Shown: positions 26,962 through 36,911 of the stretch, one piece after another
Layout: every line of letters begins with the position of its first letter
Position numbering within the stretch: position 1 is the first letter of the stretch
Source: Mycobacterium sp.
GTDB taxonomy: Bacteria > Actinomycetota > Actinomycetes > Mycobacteriales > Mycobacteriaceae
Length of the DNA stretch: 59,494 nt
Direction of reading: 5' to 3'
NCBI RefSeq assembly: GCF_008709575.1
Contig: NZ_VYIK01000012.1
Coordinates: 1-59,494, forward strand
Translations under genes and position numbers: made by a program
Notes under the pieces: model-generated
Database searches by the model: none
What the model was told of the DNA's origin: nothing
The model's input: the letters and a program-made list of their open reading frames with translations, nothing else

Positions 26962-28401
26962 TCACAACGATGTGAGCACGCCGCTGACCATCGTGGCCAA
27001 CTCGCCCGGCACGAGCCCGGCCAACTCGGCGGTGGGCCACAGATTGGCCAGATCGCCCATGCTCAAGCCGCCCAGGTTGGCCAAGTCGCCCAGGTTGAGG
27101 CCGCCCAGCAGGTCACCGGAGTTTGGATCCAGCGCACTCGCGGGATTCGGCAACGGACCGCTGGGACTCGGCAGATAACTGGGATGGGTAGTGAAACTGG
27201 CCAGGAATAGGTCGGGGTCGGTCACCGCAGTTGTGACGTAGTCGATCAGGTCTCCCGGGGTAGCAATTATCGATTGGATGATGTCGTGGATACCGGTAAC
27301 GGTCGTATTCAGGATCGTTGTCGGATTGCCGGTGAAGAGAGCCGAGACAAAGTCGTACACCAGTGCTTGCGGTGGCATGACCAGGTCACGGAACAGGACG
27401 AACGACTCCGTCAGCGGATCCGGGAACGACGGGATGGCGGTGCCGTTCCAGCTGTCCAAAGTCCACCCTTCGGTGGGATTGCCGTTGAATTCGACGATGC
27501 CGGCATAGTCGAGGAGCTGGGCAGTGCCCTGGCCGGTAAATTCGCTGGTAAGCTGATTCAAAAACGCGGGCACGAAGTAGAGGAGATCGGGGTTTTTCAC
27601 GTTCATAAACGTCCAGGCAGTAATCGCCGCATCGTTGTTGAATCCCAATTCATGGATGTGCCCGTCGCTGCTTACAATCCCGTTTGCGCTATTTGCGTAC
27701 ATGATATCGATACCCTGGGTAAAGTCGTTGTCCAGCGCCACCCCGGTAACGTAGTTGCCGCCGGGCATCGGCACAAGCGTCAATCCAAGCGACCACAGGA
27801 GTATCTCCAATTGGTACAGCAGGCCACCCGGGGTACCAAGGGTCAGTTGCGGGAGGTAGAGATCGCTGTAAGCCTCGTTGAGTTGCCACAACTGCGTTAT
27901 GTCGGGAAAGCCGGGAGTGCCGGGAGGAAGATTGGGAGTTTCGGAAGGCGGAATAGCAACGCCGTGCTCTTGTAATACGTTGACGTAGGCCTGTCCTGTC
28001 TCGAGGTCCCTGAGACTATTGCCGGAAAACACTCCCGAGACCGGCCCGAACTCTTGGTAGAGCGTTTCTCCGGTGAAGGCCGCCTGTCCCGTACCGGTTT
28101 CGTCAGCCGGCGAACCCCCTCCACAGGGCGCCACCGTGCAGAGGTCAGGCCCGGGAGTTTCGGTCGTGAAATCTGGGGGCGGCGGGCTCGGGACCCCGTG
28201 CCGAATGATGTCGATGTAGACGTCTGGGTCTTCACCAGAGGTGAGCATGATGTCGGCCACGTGGGCATGAGGTGCGGATACCGGGGTGAGGGCGATCACG
28301 CTGGCGCCCGCGATGGCTAAGGCCGCGCCGGCCGTGCCGCACCGGATCATCCACCGGCTGAGCGATGTCCATGCCTCGGCCCTCGCCCGAGAGCTCGACA
28401 T
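26962..28401 (-). CDS. Exported histidine-phosphatase-like protein, probably lacking one catalytic His
   Basis: 479 aa from ATG 28401. A hydrophobic segment at about 23-45 serves as signal peptide or anchor. DIIRHG (His68 in RHG 67-69), TPGPDL (83-85) and SLRDLETGQA (Arg131) align with the histidine phosphatase pattern of RHG, PGPxLT and RTxxTA. The position where family members have SHGAAI reads NNDAAI (255-260), so the second catalytic His seems replaced by Asn256. The C-terminus has short repeats (GDLANLGGL, GDLANL). Base composition appears lower in GC than its neighbours. The gene lies between two copies of the ldtA 3' end. Family assignment is from motif memory. Confidence 0.65.
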   Translation of the reverse strand: MSSSRARAEAWTSLSRWMIRCGTAGAALAIAGASVIALTPVSAPHAHVADIMLTSGEDPDVYIDIIRHGVPSPPPPDFTTETPGPDLCTVAPCGGGSPADETGTGQAAFTGETLYQEFGPVSGVFSGNSLRDLETGQAYVNVLQEHGVAIPPSETPNLPPGTPGFPDITQLWQLNEAYSDLYLPQLTLGTPGGLLYQLEILLWSLGLTLVPMPGGNYVTGVALDNDFTQGIDIMYANSANGIVSSDGHIHELGFNNDAAITAWTFMNVKNPDLLYFVPAFLNQLTSEFTGQGTAQLLDYAGIVEFNGNPTEGWTLDSWNGTAIPSFPDPLTESFVLFRDLVMPPQALVYDFVSALFTGNPTTILNTTVTGIHDIIQSIIATPGDLIDYVTTAVTDPDLFLASFTTHPSYLPSPSGPLPNPASALDPNSGDLLGGLNLGDLANLGGLSMGDLANLWPTAELAGLVPGELATMVSGVLTSL

Positions 28402-28437
28402 AGGCTTTACCTTAAAATTATCTGTGTCTAGTGTCAA
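28402..28437 (-). promoter_or_regulatory. SigA-type promoter with leaderless start
   Basis: On the minus strand TTGACA (28437-28432), a 17-bp spacer and TAAGGT (28414-28409) are followed after 7 nt by the ATG at 28401. That spacing puts the predicted transcription start at or next to the start codon, as in mycobacterial leaderless mRNAs. Confidence 0.65.
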
Positions 28438-28531
28438 CGTTTTCTAAGGTCTGCCTGATCGGGTTCGCATCGGCACTCGATGTTCGCGACGCGCCAGCTT
28501 CATCGACTGGTGGCGAATCCCGGTGTGCAAG

Positions 28532-29287
28532 TCAAGCCACTACTTCGATCGGATCCCCGATGTGCACCGTGTCGAAGTACCAGGCCGCGTTGTCCGGGCT
28601 GAGGTTGATGCATCCGTGACTGACGTTGGCATACCCCTGTGAGTTCACCGACCACGGTGCCGAATGCACATACACCCCGCCCCAGGTGACCCGAACCGCG
28701 TACTCGCCTTTGATCAGGTAACCCTCGGGCGAATTCAGTGGAATGTTGATGGTGCGGGAATCGAAGATCACGGTGCGTTCCTTCGACAGCGCACTGAACG
28801 AGCCGATCGGGGTGGGGCGGCTGGGCTTGCCCATCGATGCGGGCATCGTGCGCAGTACTTCGTCGTTGACACTGACGGTGAACGTGTGCGCCGAGATGCT
28901 GGCCACGCCGAGCACTTTGTCACCGGTCTCGAAGCCGTTCGACAAGCCGTGCACCTGCACCCTCACGTGGCTGTGCGCGGGCCAGTAGTGCTCCGGGGTC
29001 CACTGCACGACGGTGTCGTCGATCCAGGTGAATCGGCCGGTAACGTGTTGGGGCGAGTCGACTTTGATGCTTCTCTCGGCGGCCGCACGGTCGGCGACCG
29101 CACCGGTGAACCGGACGATGATCGGGCTGGCCACTCCGACGACTTGGCCATTGGCCGGCTGGATGGATGCGACGGCAGCGCCCGTCGTCGGCGGCGCTAC
29201 CGCAGCCAGACTGCGACTGCCCGATCCCACCGCCACCAGCACGGCGACGGCTACCGCGATCCCCACACGTCGAACCGCTCTGCCCAC
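28532..29287 (-). CDS. ldtA: L,D-transpeptidase LdtA
   Basis: Makes 3-3 (mDAP-mDAP) crosslinks in peptidoglycan and is the target of carbapenems. The 251-aa length equals that of M. tuberculosis LdtMt1. A signal/anchor segment lies at about 7-28, then an Ig-like domain (PANGQVVGVASPIIVRFTG...), then the YkuD catalytic domain with SHGCINLS. The nucleophile is Cys226, the same number as in LdtMt1. TPIGSF and the upstream His in GGVYVHSAPWS complete the active site. The last 75 bp occur again at 26872-26945. Confidence 0.92.
   Translation of the reverse strand: MGRAVRRVGIAVAVAVLVAVGSGSRSLAAVAPPTTGAAVASIQPANGQVVGVASPIIVRFTGAVADRAAAERSIKVDSPQHVTGRFTWIDDTVVQWTPEHYWPAHSHVRVQVHGLSNGFETGDKVLGVASISAHTFTVSVNDEVLRTMPASMGKPSRPTPIGSFSALSKERTVIFDSRTINIPLNSPEGYLIKGEYAVRVTWGGVYVHSAPWSVNSQGYANVSHGCINLSPDNAAWYFDTVHIGDPIEVVA
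28534..28608 (-). repeat. Intact copy of the duplicated ldtA 3' segment
   Basis: The last 75 bp of ldtA. About 97 percent identical to 26872-26945 in direct orientation, with a 1588-bp interval between them. See the relic entry. Confidence 0.85.
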
Positions 29288-29421
29288 GGTGTCCGTCCCT
29301 TCAACATGGTGCCGTCGAAAAGCGCTCTGCTGTTTCCTCCATGTCTACCCCATGAACGGCCCGGCAAACACGGAAAACGTCACTACTGGCACACTGTATC
29401 CCGTGAGCAACACGCCGCAAT

Positions 29422-29877
29422 GTGATTCAACAGGGCGCGCGGCTCCTCGCGCCGGGCAGCCCGGGGTCGCAGATCGCACCGGAATTGCTGCCCAAGCCTG
29501 TTGAGCCGGACCATGACTTGTTGCTTCGCGGCGACTTCCAACAGGTTGGTGTGCGCGAGTACATCATGTACAAGCCCCGCTGGGGCGTTTTCTACCAGAC
29601 CAAGCTCGAAGGCTATCTACGCAACACCGGAACCGACACAATAGTTTTCGCCGGCTGCAACTTTCCGAACTGTCCACGGACGTCGGTGTACGAAGCATCC
29701 GAGCGCGACTTCCGGATCGTGCTGGTTACCGACGCGGTGTCGGGACTTTATGACCGCGGTATCGAGGAATGCCGTCGAATCGGGGTCGACGTGAAAGACC
29801 TGTCGGCCACGCCGGCGTGGCTCGGCGACGACGTCGAGTCGACAGCGGCGCCTGGGCCTAAGAAGCCCCGGCCCTGA
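29422..29877 (+). pseudogene. N-terminally truncated isochorismatase/cysteine hydrolase
   Basis: The 151-aa frame matches only the C-terminal two thirds of an isochorismatase-family hydrolase: GSQIAPELLPKP, the catalytic lysine region YIMYKPRWGVFYQT, and the nucleophile segment VFAGCNFPNCPRTS. The N-terminal strand with the catalytic Asp (normally VxDxQ, about 70 residues earlier) is missing; only 134 bp separate it from the divergent ldtA start. No Shine-Dalgarno precedes ATG 29422. It overlaps the 3' end of fusA2 by 20 bp on the opposite strand. Most likely a decayed gene. Confidence 0.6.
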
Positions 29878-31996
29878 TCCGGGCCGCGGCGGCTTCCGGC
29901 ATCGGCTCGTAGCGGACGAACGAGCGGGTGAACGAGGCCGCACCGTGCGACAGCGACCGCAAGTCGACGGCGTAGCGGGTCAGCTCGACTTGCGGGACTT
30001 CGGCTTTGACGACCGTGCGGTCGTTGCCGGCGGTGTCGGTACCCAGCACCCGGCCGCGCCGCCCGGACAGGTCGCTCATCACCGCCCCGACCATGTCGTC
30101 GGGTACCAGCACCGAGACCTCGTCGATCGGCTCGAGCAGGATCACCTTGGTCGCCGCCGCGGCCTCCTTGAGCGCCAGGGCACCGGCCATCTGGAAGGCG
30201 AAGTCCGACGAGTCGACGCTGTGGGCCTTGCCGTCGAGCAGGGTGACCCGGATGTCGACCACCGGGTATCCGGCCAGGACGCCCCGTTCCATCTGGGCGC
30301 GGACGCCCTTTTCCACGCTGGGGATGAACTGACGCGGGACCGCGCCGCCGACCACCTTGTCGACGAACTCGAAGCCCGAGCCTTCCGGCAGCGGCTCCAC
30401 CTCGATGTCGCAGATGGCGTACTGGCCGTGTCCGCCGGACTGCTTGACGTGCCGGCCGTGGCCTTTGGCCCTGCCGGCGAAGGTTTCCCGCAGCGGGACC
30501 CGAAGCTCGACGGTGTCCACGGTGACCCCGTAACGGTTTGCCAGCGCGTCGAGCACCACCCCGGCGTGCGCCTCTCCCATGCACCAGAGCACGATCTGGT
30601 TGGTCTCCGGGTTCTGCTCGATGCGCAGCGTGGGATCCTCGGCGGCCAACCGGCCCAATCCGACCGAGAGCTTGTCCTCGTCGGCCTTGGCGTGCGCCTG
30701 GATTGCGACCGGCAGCAGGGACTCGGGCATGACCCACGGTTTGAGTACCAGCGGGTCCGACTTGTCCGAGAGGGTGTCGCCGGTTTCGGCCCGGCTCAGC
30801 CGGCCGATGGCGCAGATGTCGCCGGCCAGCACGACCGACGCGGGCCGCTGCTGTTTGCCCAACGGGAAAGACAGGGTGCCGATTCGCTCGTCCTCATCGT
30901 GGTCGGCGTGGCTGTTCGCGCCGCCGAAGAAGGACGCGAAGTGGCCGGACACGTGCACCGTCGCGTCGGGCTTGATGGTCCCGGAGAACACCCGTACCAA
31001 ACTCACCCTGCCGACATAGGGGTCCGACGTGGTCTTCACCACTTCGGCGAGCAGCGGCCCGCCGGCATCGCAGGTCAGTCCGCTGCGGGCGACGCCCTGC
31101 GGGGTGAAGACCTCGGGTAGCGGGTGTTCCAGCGGCGACGGGAACCCGCGGGTGGCGAGCTCCAGCAGTTCCAGCGTGCCGACGCCGGTGCTGCTGCACA
31201 CCGGGATGACCGGGAAAAACGAGCCGCGGGCAACGGCTTTCTCCAGGTCGTCGATGAGCACCGCCTCGTTGATCGCCTCCCCGCTCAGATACCGTTCCAT
31301 CAGCGATTCGTCTTCGGACTCCTCGATGATCGCCTCGATCAGCGCGCTGCGGTGCTCCTCGATCTGCGCGGCGTGTTCGGCTTCCGGCGGGCGCGTCGTG
31401 CGGGCGCCGCCGTCGTAGCGGTAGTGGGTCTGCGACAGCAGCCCGATCAGCCCGCCGTCGGTCGGCAGGTACAGCGGCAGCACCTTGTCGCCGAACGCAT
31501 CGTGGGCGGCCGACAGCGCGTTGTGGTAGTTGGCCCGGGCATGATCGAGCTTGGTGATCACCACGGCCCGTGGCATGGCGACCTGGTCGCACTCCTGCCA
31601 GAGCGATTTGGTCGCCTCGTCGACGCCGTCGTTGGCGGCGATCACGAACAACGCACAGTCCGCAGCCCGTAACCCGGCCCGCAGCTCGCCGACGAAGTCG
31701 GCGTAGCCGGGGGTGTCGACCAGGTTGACCTTGATGCCGTCGTGCGCCAGCGACGCGAGGGCAAGCCCCACCGAACGCTGCTGGCGAATCTCGGCCTCGT
31801 CGAAGTCGCAGACCGTGGTGCCGTCGGCGACGGAGCCGGGTCTGGACAACACCCCGGACGCCACCAGCAGCGCCTCGACCAGGGTGGTCTTGCCGGCGCC
31901 GGACGGGCCGACCAGCACCACGTTGCGGACCGTGGCCGGGCCGTCGGTGGCGGGGGCCACCGCTGCGCCCGGGGAAGTATTGACCTTGTCTGCCAT
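29858..31996 (-). CDS. fusA2: Elongation factor G-like protein FusA2
   Basis: 712 aa translational GTPase paralogue. G1 is GPSGAGKTT (30-38), G3 is DTPGYADF, but G4 is TKLD instead of NKxD. EF-G domains II-V follow. ATG 31996 is set by an AAAGGAGG Shine-Dalgarno. In M. smegmatis the EF-G2 paralogue has been reported to bind nucleotide without ribosome-stimulated GTPase, so a non-canonical role is likely here too. Syntenic with Rv0120c (714 aa). Confidence 0.9.
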   Translation of the reverse strand: MADKVNTSPGAAVAPATDGPATVRNVVLVGPSGAGKTTLVEALLVASGVLSRPGSVADGTTVCDFDEAEIRQQRSVGLALASLAHDGIKVNLVDTPGYADFVGELRAGLRAADCALFVIAANDGVDEATKSLWQECDQVAMPRAVVITKLDHARANYHNALSAAHDAFGDKVLPLYLPTDGGLIGLLSQTHYRYDGGARTTRPPEAEHAAQIEEHRSALIEAIIEESEDESLMERYLSGEAINEAVLIDDLEKAVARGSFFPVIPVCSSTGVGTLELLELATRGFPSPLEHPLPEVFTPQGVARSGLTCDAGGPLLAEVVKTTSDPYVGRVSLVRVFSGTIKPDATVHVSGHFASFFGGANSHADHDEDERIGTLSFPLGKQQRPASVVLAGDICAIGRLSRAETGDTLSDKSDPLVLKPWVMPESLLPVAIQAHAKADEDKLSVGLGRLAAEDPTLRIEQNPETNQIVLWCMGEAHAGVVLDALANRYGVTVDTVELRVPLRETFAGRAKGHGRHVKQSGGHGQYAICDIEVEPLPEGSGFEFVDKVVGGAVPRQFIPSVEKGVRAQMERGVLAGYPVVDIRVTLLDGKAHSVDSSDFAFQMAGALALKEAAAATKVILLEPIDEVSVLVPDDMVGAVMSDLSGRRGRVLGTDTAGNDRTVVKAEVPQVELTRYAVDLRSLSHGAASFTRSFVRYEPMPEAAAARIRAGAS

Positions 31997-32095
31997 GACG
32001 TCCCTCCTTTGGGACCACCCTTCCTGAAGCGCCCCGCATAGCACAAGACCAACCCGCCGGCAACTCGAGAGCTCTGCGAGCCGCGGCGGGTCACG

Positions 32096-32851
32096 TCAGT
32101 TGCCGGCTGACCCGACCAGAATTTCGATGGCTTCGGGCAGGTCGTCGATCGAGCTGATCGGCGCCGGGTAGCCCACCCGGGTGTAGGCCACACCGCGCTC
32201 GGTCACCACGCGCAGGTCCAAGCCGTACCGGTCCGCGCCGGTGCAGGTCGCCGAGCGGGCGTCCGGGTGGCCGCCGAACACCCGCGCCAAGGTCAGCAGC
32301 GCGGCGGCATGATCGGTGTGCAGGCGTGTGATCACCGCGTCGGTGTGCGGCCGGATCGGGTCCGGCTCGGCGGCCGCGTAGGACGCGGCGCTCACCCAGT
32401 CCATCCGGCCGTACCCGCCCACCCAGCGCACCCGCCGCACCCGCAACACCCATAGCGCGAAGTCGCTGAAGTCGATGTAACGCGTGGCTGCGGGGACGGC
32501 GAGCAGGTGGGCTTCCCGGGCGGCGGCGCGCTCCGCCCCGGTCGGCTGCTCGGCCAGCCCGGCCAGGGTGACCCGGCTGGCGGCCAGCGGATCGGGGTGG
32601 GTCGACGGTGCGACGATGACGATGCTGGCCCGGCGATCACGCTCGAGGTTGCGGCCGTGCTCGGCCAGCCGGGACAGGCACAAAACGGGCGCGCCGCAAC
32701 CCAGCACCCCGTAGGTCACCAGCGACGCCCAGGGGTCGCCGTGGGCGGTCAGCGTCGCCAGGGTGCCGACGTTGGTCGAGGCGGCGACGGTGCGTGCTTC
32801 CTGCGCCGCCGACGGGGCATCGCCGGGTTCCCCGTGGTCCCGCGACGTCAT
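32096..32851 (-). CDS. HugZ/pyridoxamine-5'-phosphate-oxidase-like protein with DUF2470 domain
   Basis: 251 aa. The N-terminal split-barrel (LATLTAHGDPWASLVTYGV..., RRASIVIVAP) is followed by a C-terminal DUF2470-like domain with HTDAVITRLHTDHAAALLTLARV and a GADRYGLDLRV strand. This is the arrangement of HugZ/CREG-type proteins, some of which bind or degrade heme. Heme-ligand residues cannot be assigned with certainty. It is transcribed away from the F420-type PPOX gene on its right, on the same strand. Confidence 0.78.
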   Translation of the reverse strand: MTSRDHGEPGDAPSAAQEARTVAASTNVGTLATLTAHGDPWASLVTYGVLGCGAPVLCLSRLAEHGRNLERDRRASIVIVAPSTHPDPLAASRVTLAGLAEQPTGAERAAAREAHLLAVPAATRYIDFSDFALWVLRVRRVRWVGGYGRMDWVSAASYAAAEPDPIRPHTDAVITRLHTDHAAALLTLARVFGGHPDARSATCTGADRYGLDLRVVTERGVAYTRVGYPAPISSIDDLPEAIEILVGSAGN

Positions 32852-32876
32852 GTCGGCACGATACCGGCCGCCGGCC

Positions 32877-33287
32877 TCAGGCGTGCCAGCTGCTCCAGCG
32901 CCGTACCTCGACGGCGATCACCGGTCCGCTCAACGCGACCCGGTGGTACTGCGGGTATTTAGCCCGCAGCAGCGCGTAGCCGGTCTGCAGCGCGGCGCCG
33001 TCGCGGTGGATCGCGGCGAGCCCGTCGACACGCACCCACCACAGCTGGGTCCAGTCGTCGACGTAGTGCTCGGCCAGCACGCTCACCCGGGGATTGCTGT
33101 CGATGTTGGCCAGCCGGCGCAGCCGCAGCGTGCTCTTGCGCTTGGCGTCGACTGCGGTGTAGACGATCTCGTCGCCGAGCGCGAAGACCACCGGAACCAC
33201 ATGCGGCCTGCCGTCGGGTGTGGCCGTCGCCAGGCATGCCACCGACGCTCGGGCGAAGCTGGCCCTGGGGTCGAAGTCGGCCACCAA
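32877..33287 (-). CDS. PPOX-class F420-dependent oxidoreductase (Rv0121c type)
   Basis: 136 aa split beta-barrel flavin/deazaflavin oxidoreductase. [23 protein letters not shown] and the [27 protein letters not shown] segment are the signature of the mycobacterial TIGR03668-like F420 subgroup. The start is GTG 33287, directly next to a 12-bp tandem repeat array in the leader. The substrate is unknown. Confidence 0.85.
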   Translation of the reverse strand: MVADFDPRASFARASVACLATATPDGRPHVVPVVFALGDEIVYTAVDAKRKSTLRLRRLANIDSNPRVSVLAEHYVDDWTQLWWVRVDGLAAIHRDGAALQTGYALLRAKYPQYHRVALSGPVIAVEVRRWSSWHA

Positions 33288-33288
33288 A

Positions 33289-33348
33289 CCAGCCTAGGGA
33301 CCAGCCTAGGGACCAGCCTAGGGACCACCCTAGAGACCAGCCTAGAGT
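33289..33348. repeat. Five 12-bp tandem repeats in a divergent promoter region
   Basis: CCAGCCTAGGGA is repeated three times exactly (33289-33324), then twice imperfectly (CCACCCTAGAGA, CCAGCCTAGAGT) to 33348. The array starts 1 bp from the GTG of the F420 oxidoreductase and ends 41 bp before the SnoaL-like gene at 33390. Each unit contains the palindrome CCTAGG or a variant. Confidence 0.9.
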
Positions 33349-33389
33349 CGGCACCTCTCACCGCATCGTGACCGCGCTACCGTCGGCTT

Positions 33390-33851
33390 GTGCCCGCTGA
33401 AACACAGATCGCCAACCTGCTCTATCGCTACGCCGAATGTATGGACAGCGGAGATCTGGTCGGGGCGGCGTCGCTGTTCGAGCACGCCAGGCTACGGGTC
33501 GCCCCCGGCGAGGAACCCGGGGTGGGCACCGTCGACGCCGCCGCCATGTTGGCGCTGTGGAAGGCGACGGTGGTGCTCTACCCTGACGGCACACCGCGCA
33601 CCAAGCACGTCGTGACCAATCCGATCATCGAGGTGGATGACCACCGGGGCACGGCGTCCTGCCGTAGCTACTACACGGTGCTGCAGCAGACCGAAGGGCT
33701 CGCTCTGCAACCGATCGTCGCCGGCCGCTACCAGGACCGTTTCGAGTGCGTCGACGGCCGCTGGCGGTTCAGTTTCCGCGATTACACGCTGATCGACATG
33801 GTCGGCGACGTCAGCCACCACCTCCGCGGACCGCTGGCCGGCCGCGGCTGA
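33390..33851 (+). CDS. SnoaL/NTF2-like protein
   Basis: 153 aa, one alpha+beta barrel domain: the N-terminal helices IANLLYRYAECMDSGDLVGAASLFEHA, then strands ending WRFSFRDYTLIDMVGDVSHHL. It resembles SnoaL_4/bile-acid dehydratase-like proteins; the early Tyr and the Asp of the MDSGD loop are typical. Start is GTG 33390. The function in mycobacteria is not known. It is the first gene of the rightward block leading to pepA. Confidence 0.75.
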   Translation: MPAETQIANLLYRYAECMDSGDLVGAASLFEHARLRVAPGEEPGVGTVDAAAMLALWKATVVLYPDGTPRTKHVVTNPIIEVDDHRGTASCRSYYTVLQQTEGLALQPIVAGRYQDRFECVDGRWRFSFRDYTLIDMVGDVSHHLRGPLAGRG

Positions 33852-33981
33852 TGGGTATCGTTTGCTCAGGCAATATGGTGGTTATCTATCCTTGGTCCGT
33901 ATTCGGTCCCTATTTTCGCGGCGGTCCCAGCCGAACGCGGTCTGAAGTGGACGAAACGAAGTTTCCGCAGGAGGTAACGGG

Positions 33982-35049
33982 ATGAGCCGATCGCACCGCC
34001 GGACGCCGTGGTGGTTGTGGTTACTCAGTCTGGCTGGGACTGTCGGACTGGTTTTCGCCGCGGCGCCGGCCCAGGCGGTGCCATGGGCCCCGCCCCGGCC
34101 CCTGGAGCCCGCCCCCGATCCGTTGGCGACGGTTGCGCAGGTAGGACCGGAGATCGTCGACATCGACACGAAGATGGCCTACCAGAGCGCCGCGGGCGCC
34201 GGAACCGGGATCGTCATCGATCCCAACGGCGTGGTGCTGACCAACAACCACGTGATCGCCGGTGCGACGGAGATGAGCGCCCGGTCGATCGCCAACGGCC
34301 AGACCTACCCGGTCGAGGTGCTCGGCTACGACCGCAGCCAGGACGTCGCGGTGCTCCAACTCGGCGGGGCCGGTGGACTGCCGGCGGCCAACATCGGCGA
34401 TTCGGCACTGGTGCGCATCGGCGAGCCGATCGTGGCGCTGGGCAACGCCGGCGGTGTCGGTGGGACACCGAGCGCGGTGTCCGGTAAGGTCGTCGCGCTG
34501 AACCAGACGGTGTCGGCGTCGGACGCCCTGACCGGCAGCACGGAGACGTTGGACAACCTGATCCAGGTCGATGCGGCCATCCGGCCCGGCGACTCCGGCG
34601 GGCCCACGGTCAACAGCAACAATCAGGTGATCGGCATGAACACCGCGGCATCGGCCAACTACAAACTCGGCCGCGGCGAGGGTTTCGCGATCCCGATCAA
34701 CGAGGCCATGGCCATCGCCAACCAGATCCGCTCGGGCGCTGCCTCGCCGACGGTGCACATCGGCCCGACGGGTTTCCTGGGCCTCGGTGTCACCGATTCC
34801 CCGAACGGGCCCGGTGTGCTCGTCCAGCGAGTGGTTCCCGGAGCCCCGGCCGCCCAGGTGGGAATCACCCAGGGCGACCGAATCGTGTCGGTCGACAACA
34901 ACCCGGTCAATTCGGCCACCGCGTTGACCAACCTGCTCGACCAGCACCATCCGGGCGACACGGTCGCGATCGGGGTGCGCAGCGGCGGTATAAGTTTGGG
35001 TGGCACGCGGGTCGAGAACGTGACCCTCGCGTCCGGGCCGCCCGGCTGA
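33982..35049 (+). CDS. pepA: Secreted trypsin-like serine protease PepA (Mtb32A)
   Basis: 355 aa HtrA/DegP-type protease. The signal peptide ends at PAQA (about residue 32). The triad is His90 (TNNHVI), Asp121 (RSQDVAVL) and Ser205 (RPGDSGGP), followed by one PDZ domain from about 245 (GFLGLGVTD... GDRIVSVDNNPV). ATG 33982 has the strong Shine-Dalgarno GGAGGT. The homologue Mtb32A is a well-known secreted antigen. Syntenic with Rv0125 and followed by treS. Confidence 0.95.
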   Translation: MSRSHRRTPWWLWLLSLAGTVGLVFAAAPAQAVPWAPPRPLEPAPDPLATVAQVGPEIVDIDTKMAYQSAAGAGTGIVIDPNGVVLTNNHVIAGATEMSARSIANGQTYPVEVLGYDRSQDVAVLQLGGAGGLPAANIGDSALVRIGEPIVALGNAGGVGGTPSAVSGKVVALNQTVSASDALTGSTETLDNLIQVDAAIRPGDSGGPTVNSNNQVIGMNTAASANYKLGRGEGFAIPINEAMAIANQIRSGAASPTVHIGPTGFLGLGVTDSPNGPGVLVQRVVPGAPAAQVGITQGDRIVSVDNNPVNSATALTNLLDQHHPGDTVAIGVRSGGISLGGTRVENVTLASGPPG

Positions 35050-35090
35050 CGTTGGTCCCGACCGAAACGCCTGTCGGTAAGCAAACGTAG

Positions 35091-35118
35091 CCTGGCGCAG
35101 ACGATTCCACGCGCCAGG
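35091..35118. promoter_or_regulatory. 8-bp inverted repeat upstream of treS
   Basis: CCTGGCGC (35091-35098) and GCGCCAGG (35111-35118), perfect arms with a 12-bp spacer, lie 20 bp before the treS GTG. It is a candidate operator overlapping the promoter, or a weak terminator after pepA. Confidence 0.45.
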
Positions 35119-35138
35119 TATGGGGTACGCATAGCACT

Positions 35139-36907
<1,769 letters not shown>

Positions 36908-36911
<4 letters not shown>

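Noticed and set aside
26672..27178. 168-codon plus-strand frame running over the ldtA relic
   Set aside because: Overlaps the small secreted protein and the phosphatase-like gene on the other strand; Arg/Pro/Ser-rich with no start signal.
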